Below, piece by piece: positions 11,742 through 15,761 of a stretch of 15,761 nt of DNA. The DNA is from Intestinibacter sp964449895. Lineage in GTDB: Bacteria > Bacillota > Clostridia > Peptostreptococcales > Peptostreptococcaceae. The notes beneath the pieces were generated by a model. It had not been told where the DNA came from, did not search any database, and saw nothing but the letters and a program-made list of their open reading frames with translations. The first letter of the stretch is position 1, and each line of letters opens with the position of its first letter. The position numbers were made by a program, and so were the translations under genes. Location: assembly GCA_964449895.1 (NCBI GenBank), contig CAYVBY010000025.1:1-15761 (forward strand). The letters are read 5' to 3'.

Positions 11742-14369
11742 ATGAAAAAAATCAAAAAATCGATTATATTGTTACTAACTTTGGCTATGATTTTTAGTAC
11801 TATAGGAGTTTCATACGCAGATATTAATGGAGTTAAATACCAAGGTGCAAATGGAATCACAGCATCAAAAATATCTAATCCAGAGCTTGGGGAAGGTGAA
11901 GTGGATGGATTAGTTCAGTATGATGGACAAAATGTATTAGTATCAGATGATAACACTATTAATGACCGTGGTCAAAATTATGCATGGTCAGCACTTGGTT
12001 ATGGAGATGATATTTATGTAGGAACTTGTTTTGGTGCAATATATCAAACTTTAAGAATTATTGCAATGGAAAACAACATAGATTATTCTTTAATGAAAAA
12101 AGGTATAGATGTTTTATATAATGGAGATCTATATAATGGAGATGACGATAAAGCCAATACTCAAAATAGAAGTGTACTTGTTAAAATTAATGTTAAAACA
12201 GGTAAAACTACTGTTGTTCATGGACCTACTATATCAGGTGGATATCGTGCAGCTATAGAATTTCATGATAAGTTATATTTTGCTGTAGCAGGTGCTCAAC
12301 CATATATACTTGAAGTAAATCCAGTTAATGATAAAACTCAAATTGTATGTTATAGTGAAAAACCTCAAAGTGCATCTATTTCAACAGGTATAAGAGGTTT
12401 AGCTGTTTATAAAAATCAACTTGTAGCTACTATGATAGGCAATAGTGGTGCATATATGGTTGCTTCAAAAAATCCTTCTGAAGGGCAAAGTACATTTAAA
12501 GTAATTTGTACTCAAAAAGACTTATTAGATTATCCTGCATATCATTATATGGATAGTATATTTGGTGGAAGTATATGGGATATTGTAGAATATAACGATA
12601 AATTATATATTACTGTAGTTACTGGTAAAAATGGCAATAAACAAGCATTTGCACTTTTCAGTGGACAACCTGATGCAACTGGAAAATGGAAGTTTGATTT
12701 AATAGTAGGAAATCCAAATGATGGAGCAAAATATCCATATGGTCTAGGTTCTGATCGTTCAGGTGCTGCAAACTTAGTAGTACATAATGGATACTTATAT
12801 ATAGGTGGGTACAATGACCCTATGATTGCATTACCAGATGTATTAAATATGGAATTTGAAAATCTTTATAAAGACTTAAGTTCACCAGTTTGTTTATGGA
12901 GACTTGATGAAAATGAAAACATAAAAATGGTAGCAGGTGAAGCAAATGAAGTATTCCCTGAAGGACCTATTGGTAATATGGGTGCTGGTTTTGGAAGCAA
13001 TCTTAATCAATATGTTTGGAGAATGATATCTTATAATGGAAAATTATATCTTGGAACATTTGATATAGGTGGACTTGCGTATCCATTAATGCAGTTTACT
13101 AATGGTGACGTTTTAAAAATGTCAAAAGAAGATTGGGAAAAACAAATAAATTATATAAAAGTTTTTATTGAAGCAATAAAAGAAGAAAGTGGAAAAGAAG
13201 AATCATCAGAAGATACTGAAGTAAAAGAAGATCAATCAGAAGAAAATGGAAAAGAAGATTCAGTAGTAGATACTGAAGACAAAGAAGAATCATCAGAAGA
13301 TGCTAATGAGGAAGAATCATCAGCAGACACTGAAGTAAAAGAACAATCATTAGTTGTTACTAAAGCGAAACCAGTTAATATTGATGTAAAATCAGACGAA
13401 AATGTTGAGGTTGTAGATAATCTTTCTGATATGACAGAAATTATGACTAATATGTCAGATTTATTTGAATATAGTGAAAAAGAACAAGTTGCAACTTATA
13501 ATTCACAATCAAATAGAGAAGAATTTTATAAAATGCTTTCTAAACTTGTTAAAGAATACGAAGCAGTAAAAGATCAATTACCTGAAAATATTACTGAACA
13601 ATTAGATGAAGTTCTTAATCAAGATTCTGTAGATAATTTCAAATACTTTATAGAAGTTTGTGCATATTTAAGCAAAGGTGAAAGAGGATTTGATTTATTA
13701 GTAAGTTCTGATGGTGCTAATTTCTCTACAATTACAACTAATGGTTTTGGTGATGTATACAATCATGGATGTCGTACATTTGCTGTAACTGATAAAGGTC
13801 TTTGCATAGGAACTGCAAATCCATATTATGGATGTCAAGTTTGGAAATTAGATGAATCTATTCAAGATGCTGTACTTTTAGATAAAAAAGGTGTATACGA
13901 CAAAAATGTTAATAGTGAACAACATAAAGTTTTTGTAAGAATTAACTTCAATGGAAATACTATTGATAAAATTGAATGTAATTACGAAGCTTTAACAGAA
14001 GGTATTGATTATACAGTAACAGAAGATGGAGTTGAATTTACTGAAGAATTTTTATCTAAATTAAATGTTGGAGAAGATTATAACTTTACATTCTATTTCA
14101 ATGTTGGAGCTAGGGGTAGATATGCTTTAGAAGTAATTGATACTACTAGTGAAAATGAAGACAAAGACAACGGTAAGGATGATAATGTAGACAAAGATAA
14201 TAAAGACGACAATGTAGATAATGGCAAAGATGATAATGTAGACAAAGATAATCAAGATAAAGAAGAACCTGAAACAGGAGATTCTTCAAATCTTTTACTA
14301 TATGGAGCATTAATGATAGGTTCTATATTTGCAGGAAGTGTTTATCTTAAATCAAGAAAAGAAAATTAA
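11742..14369 (+). CDS. Secreted, sortase-anchored beta-propeller protein with X2 domain
   Basis: An 875-residue cell-surface protein. Residues 1-26 are a signal peptide (basic start, hydrophobic core, cleavage after SYA). Seven blade motifs of the type YNGKLYLGT stand near residues 88, 174, 222, 284, 348, 431 and 683, suggesting a seven-bladed propeller. Between blades six and seven sits an insertion of about 180 residues (465-646): a Glu/Ser/Asp-rich repeat tract, then a helical part. Residues 710-800 match the X2 Ig-like module (LDKKGVYDKN, FNGNTIDKI, LTEGIDYTVTEDGVEFTEEFL, NFTFYFNVG), common in clostridial cellulosomal and wall proteins. A D/N/K-rich spacer (802-840) leads to EPETGD (842-847), a hydrophobic helix and the basic tail KSRKEN, a sortase signal with E in place of the usual L. 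AGGAG at 11727-11731 sets the start. The ligand is unknown. The next gene follows after 16 bp. Confidence 0.82.
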   Translation: MKKIKKSIILLLTLAMIFSTIGVSYADINGVKYQGANGITASKISNPELGEGEVDGLVQYDGQNVLVSDDNTINDRGQNYAWSALGYGDDIYVGTCFGAIYQTLRIIAMENNIDYSLMKKGIDVLYNGDLYNGDDDKANTQNRSVLVKINVKTGKTTVVHGPTISGGYRAAIEFHDKLYFAVAGAQPYILEVNPVNDKTQIVCYSEKPQSASISTGIRGLAVYKNQLVATMIGNSGAYMVASKNPSEGQSTFKVICTQKDLLDYPAYHYMDSIFGGSIWDIVEYNDKLYITVVTGKNGNKQAFALFSGQPDATGKWKFDLIVGNPNDGAKYPYGLGSDRSGAANLVVHNGYLYIGGYNDPMIALPDVLNMEFENLYKDLSSPVCLWRLDENENIKMVAGEANEVFPEGPIGNMGAGFGSNLNQYVWRMISYNGKLYLGTFDIGGLAYPLMQFTNGDVLKMSKEDWEKQINYIKVFIEAIKEESGKEESSEDTEVKEDQSEENGKEDSVVDTEDKEESSEDANEEESSADTEVKEQSLVVTKAKPVNIDVKSDENVEVVDNLSDMTEIMTNMSDLFEYSEKEQVATYNSQSNREEFYKMLSKLVKEYEAVKDQLPENITEQLDEVLNQDSVDNFKYFIEVCAYLSKGERGFDLLVSSDGANFSTITTNGFGDVYNHGCRTFAVTDKGLCIGTANPYYGCQVWKLDESIQDAVLLDKKGVYDKNVNSEQHKVFVRINFNGNTIDKIECNYEALTEGIDYTVTEDGVEFTEEFLSKLNVGEDYNFTFYFNVGARGRYALEVIDTTSENEDKDNGKDDNVDKDNKDDNVDNGKDDNVDKDNQDKEEPETGDSSNLLLYGALMIGSIFAGSVYLKSRKEN
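13183..13346 (+). repeat. Degenerate repeats encoding the acidic insertion
   Basis: GAAGAATCATCAGAAGAT occurs at 13197-13214 and again at 13284-13301, with a partial copy from 13311. ACTGAAGTAAAAGAA occurs near 13215 and 13329. They encode Glu/Ser/Asp-rich repeats and could vary in copy number by slippage or recombination. Confidence 0.6.
14178..14252 (+). repeat. Perfect 24-bp direct repeat in the wall-spacer region
   Basis: The 24-bp segments 14178-14201 and 14229-14252 are identical and are offset by 51 bp (17 codons), encoding the Asp/Asn/Lys-rich spacer before the sortase signal. Confidence 0.75.
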
Positions 14370-14385
14370 TTAGGAAGTTTTTATT

Positions 14386-15327
14386 ATGAAAATATTTATT
14401 TTATTACTTATCGTAATTTTGATTATGGTACTGTTTTATGGCATTGCTTCATATCTTGTGTATTTTATATTAGATAGAAATGCTAAGTATAAAGAATCAA
14501 CAGATTCGCTAAGTAAAGATCCTGAGGAAGCTAAACGAGGTATTCAAATTCTATGTGGTTCAGATGAATGGAAAAAAGAATTTGCTCAAAAAGCTGAGAT
14601 ATGGAGTTTATATTCTAAAGAAAATTTACTTCTTAAGGCACGTTTTTTAAGAAATGATTCCAATAATTATGTTATTTTATGCCATGGTTTTACTGGCAAA
14701 TATACTGAAATGTTAGGTCGTGCAGAATATTTTTATAGAAAAAATTTTTGTGTCATCCTTCCTGATGCAAGAGCTCATGGTGATAGTGAGGGGAAATATA
14801 GAGGCATGGGATGGCTAGAAATTGATGACATAAAGAGATGGATTAATAAAATTATCGAAGTGGATAATAAAGCTAAAATTCTACTTTTTGGACAATCAAT
14901 GGGTGCTGCAACTGTTATGAATGTTGGAGGAGAAATCTTACCTAATAATGTTAAGGCTATAATTCAAGACTGTGGTTATATTAGTGTGTGGGATGAATTT
15001 GCTAAACAGATGAAAATTCGATATCATTTGCCAGCATTTCCTGTTATGCATATTGCTGATAGGATTTGCAAAAAAAAAGCAGGTTATTCATTTAGAGAAG
15101 CAAGTCCACTTAATCAAATTTCTAAGTGCAAATTACCTATTTTGATGATTCATGGTGAAGAAGATAATTTTGTTCCATGTGAATATATTTATCAGTTATA
15201 TGAAAAAGCTAATGAGCCAAAATACAAACTTGTTGTTGAAGGAGCAGGACATTGTATGTCTATAGCAAAGGAAAATGAATTGTACTGGAAAACAATAGAT
15301 GAGTTTGTTGAAAAATATGTTGTGTAA
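14386..15327 (+). CDS. Membrane-tethered alpha/beta hydrolase
   Basis: A 313-residue serine hydrolase of the alpha/beta-hydrolase fold, in the group annotated as cell-surface or BAAT/DUF1749-like esterases. Residues 3-28 form one N-terminal membrane anchor with no cleavage site. HGFTG (about 98-102) is the oxyanion strand, followed by PDARAHGDSEGKYRGMG. The nucleophile elbow is GQSMG with S171, the acid is D260 in HGEEDNFVP and the base is H289 in GAGHCMS, so the triad is complete. A small cap (about 195-240) shapes the pocket. The substrate, an ester or amide, cannot be told. AGGAAG (14372-14377) is eight bases before the ATG, and only 16 bp separate it from the surface-protein gene, so the two are likely co-transcribed, which hints at a joint role in the envelope. 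Confidence 0.88.
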   Translation: MKIFILLLIVILIMVLFYGIASYLVYFILDRNAKYKESTDSLSKDPEEAKRGIQILCGSDEWKKEFAQKAEIWSLYSKENLLLKARFLRNDSNNYVILCHGFTGKYTEMLGRAEYFYRKNFCVILPDARAHGDSEGKYRGMGWLEIDDIKRWINKIIEVDNKAKILLFGQSMGAATVMNVGGEILPNNVKAIIQDCGYISVWDEFAKQMKIRYHLPAFPVMHIADRICKKKAGYSFREASPLNQISKCKLPILMIHGEEDNFVPCEYIYQLYEKANEPKYKLVVEGAGHCMSIAKENELYWKTIDEFVEKYVV

Positions 15328-15343
15328 TAAATAGATTTTGCAA

Positions 15344-15384
15344 AAAGAGGGCTATTCTAGAATTATCTAGAAAGCCCTCTTTAA
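15344..15384 (+). terminator. Terminator after the alpha/beta hydrolase gene
   Basis: AAAGAGGGCT (15344-15353) pairs with AGCCCTCTTT, and an inner TTCTAGA/TCTAGAA pairing extends the stem to about 17 bp around a four-base loop. The T-tract is short, but the stem is the longest in the window. Confidence 0.8.
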
Positions 15385-15424
15385 TGTATTTATAATATTG
15401 GGGGAATATTATGAGGAATACATT
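15383..15424. repeat. Imperfect hairpin with a GGGGG loop
   Basis: AATGTATT pairs with AATACATT and ATAATATT with AATATTAT around a loop of five G, with an unpaired T on one side and GAGG on the other. It follows the terminator directly. Between 15425 and 15559 the sequence is plain AT-rich DNA in which I see nothing further. Confidence 0.4.
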
Positions 15425-15559
15425 TATAGTATTGGCAAAAAAATAAATATTATACATTATTATCTATAAAATTATATTTTTTAAATTTAAATATCAAAAA
15501 TACGATTATATTTAAGTAAATGAACAATTCTTTTAGATATACAAAATTCATAAAAAAAC

Positions 15560-15596
15560 ATGTTAAAAAGATAACATCATGTTGTTATAACAACAT
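15560..15596. promoter_or_regulatory. Tandem 18-bp operators upstream of fhs
   Basis: ATGTTA-N6-TAACAT (15560-15577) and the fully palindromic ATGTTGTTATAACAACAT (15579-15596) share the form ATGTTR-N6-YAACAT and are separated by a single base. Centre-to-centre distance is 19 bp, nearly two helical turns. They end 20 bp before the TATAAT at 15617, so a bound protein would cover the -35 region. The regulator is not identified. Confidence 0.65.
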
Positions 15597-15616
15597 ATAT
15601 TTAAAAAATACTCTAC

Positions 15617-15622
15617 TATAAT
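15617..15622 (+). promoter_or_regulatory. Probable -10 of the fhs promoter
   Basis: TATAAT at 15617-15622 has no good -35, since that position (about 15594-15599) overlaps the second operator. A start near 15629 gives a leader of about 93 nt, with a weak hairpin (AACAAA with TTTGTT) next to the ribosome site. Confidence 0.45.
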
Positions 15623-15721
15623 AATTGTAATGATAACTAGTCGAGTTGTGATTCAATTTCGATTTAGCTAAAATTTATTGTAATAACAAAGAAAAATTTG
15701 TTTTGTAGGAGGATGTTTGTT

Positions 15722-15761
15722 ATGGGATTCAAATCAGATATTGAAATAGCTCAAGAAGCTA
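15722..15761 (+). CDS. fhs: Formate--tetrahydrofolate ligase, first 13 codons (truncated by the window end)
   Basis: Only 13 codons are visible: MGFKSDIEIAQEA. This is the characteristic start of formyltetrahydrofolate synthetase, whose N-terminus in clostridia reads (G)FKSDIEIAQEA or KTDIQIAQ. The enzyme joins formate to tetrahydrofolate with ATP, for purine synthesis, one-carbon metabolism and, in acetogens, the Wood-Ljungdahl pathway. TAGGAGGATG, with AGGAGG at about 15707-15712, precedes the ATG. The identification rests on this short sequence alone, but the motif is distinctive. Confidence 0.8.
   Translation, partial: MGFKSDIEIAQEA

Noticed and set aside
15411..15446. Eleven-codon ORF (MRNTFIVLAKK) after GGGGG, possibly a relic of an ABC permease start
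   Set aside because: The frame ends at once and no further permease sequence follows in any frame; the resemblance is too short to count.
15582..15593. Rex or PadR binding site at TTGTTATAACAA
   Set aside because: Rex needs TTGTTAA-N4-TTAACAA and the PadR form is ATGT-N8-ACAT; here the spacing is different (ATGT-N10-ACAT).
1..15761. CRISPR array, tRNA, rRNA, insertion sequence or prophage
   Set aside because: No regularly spaced repeats, no cloverleaf or rRNA signature, and no transposase, integrase or phage structural motif was found on either strand.

Overview
The window is about 15.8 kb of very AT-rich, low-GC Gram-positive DNA. AAGGAG/GGAGG ribosome binding sites, U-tailed intrinsic terminators, CIRCE (HrcA) operators, a sortase-type wall anchor and the start of formate--tetrahydrofolate ligase all point to an anaerobic member of the Clostridia (Clostridium or Peptostreptococcaceae type). 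There is no rRNA, tRNA, CRISPR array, transposase or phage gene, so this looks like ordinary chromosome.

Layout. 131-979 encodes a YitT-type membrane protein behind a perfect TTGACA-17-TATAAT promoter. About 600 bp without a gene follow (980-1596). They hold two CIRCE operators, embedded promoters, foldable inverted repeats and two strong terminators, but no heat-shock gene. Next come an AGCS-family sodium:amino-acid symporter (1597-2952), a 374-bp spacer with three DnaA-box-like sites, a small unknown gene (3327-3590), a nitroreductase (3695-4330) and undecaprenyl-diphosphatase UppP (4493-5320).

5468-7238 is a compact three-gene operon: a DUF5685-type protein, a TPR-like protein with an extremely cysteine-rich tail that appears to lack the J domain I would expect, and a small membrane protein. 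Three minus-strand genes follow: an AraC-type regulator, a protein with a helical (ankyrin-like) N-terminus and four CxxC knuckles, and a HAD-IB phosphatase. The plus strand resumes with a large unknown protein (10419-11504) preceded by a nine-codon leader ORF. Then come a secreted, wall-anchored beta-propeller/X2-domain protein (11742-14369) and a membrane-tethered alpha/beta hydrolase (14386-15327), likely one operon. The window ends in the first codons of fhs, whose promoter is preceded by two abutting 18-bp operators of the same form.

The genes do not form one pathway. The strongest leads are the CIRCE-controlled locus without a chaperone gene, the DnaA-box cluster, the tandem operators before fhs, the J-less Cys-rich protein with its DUF5685 partner, and the propeller protein interrupted by a long acidic insertion. 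All calls come from reading the sequence by eye; no database search was run.
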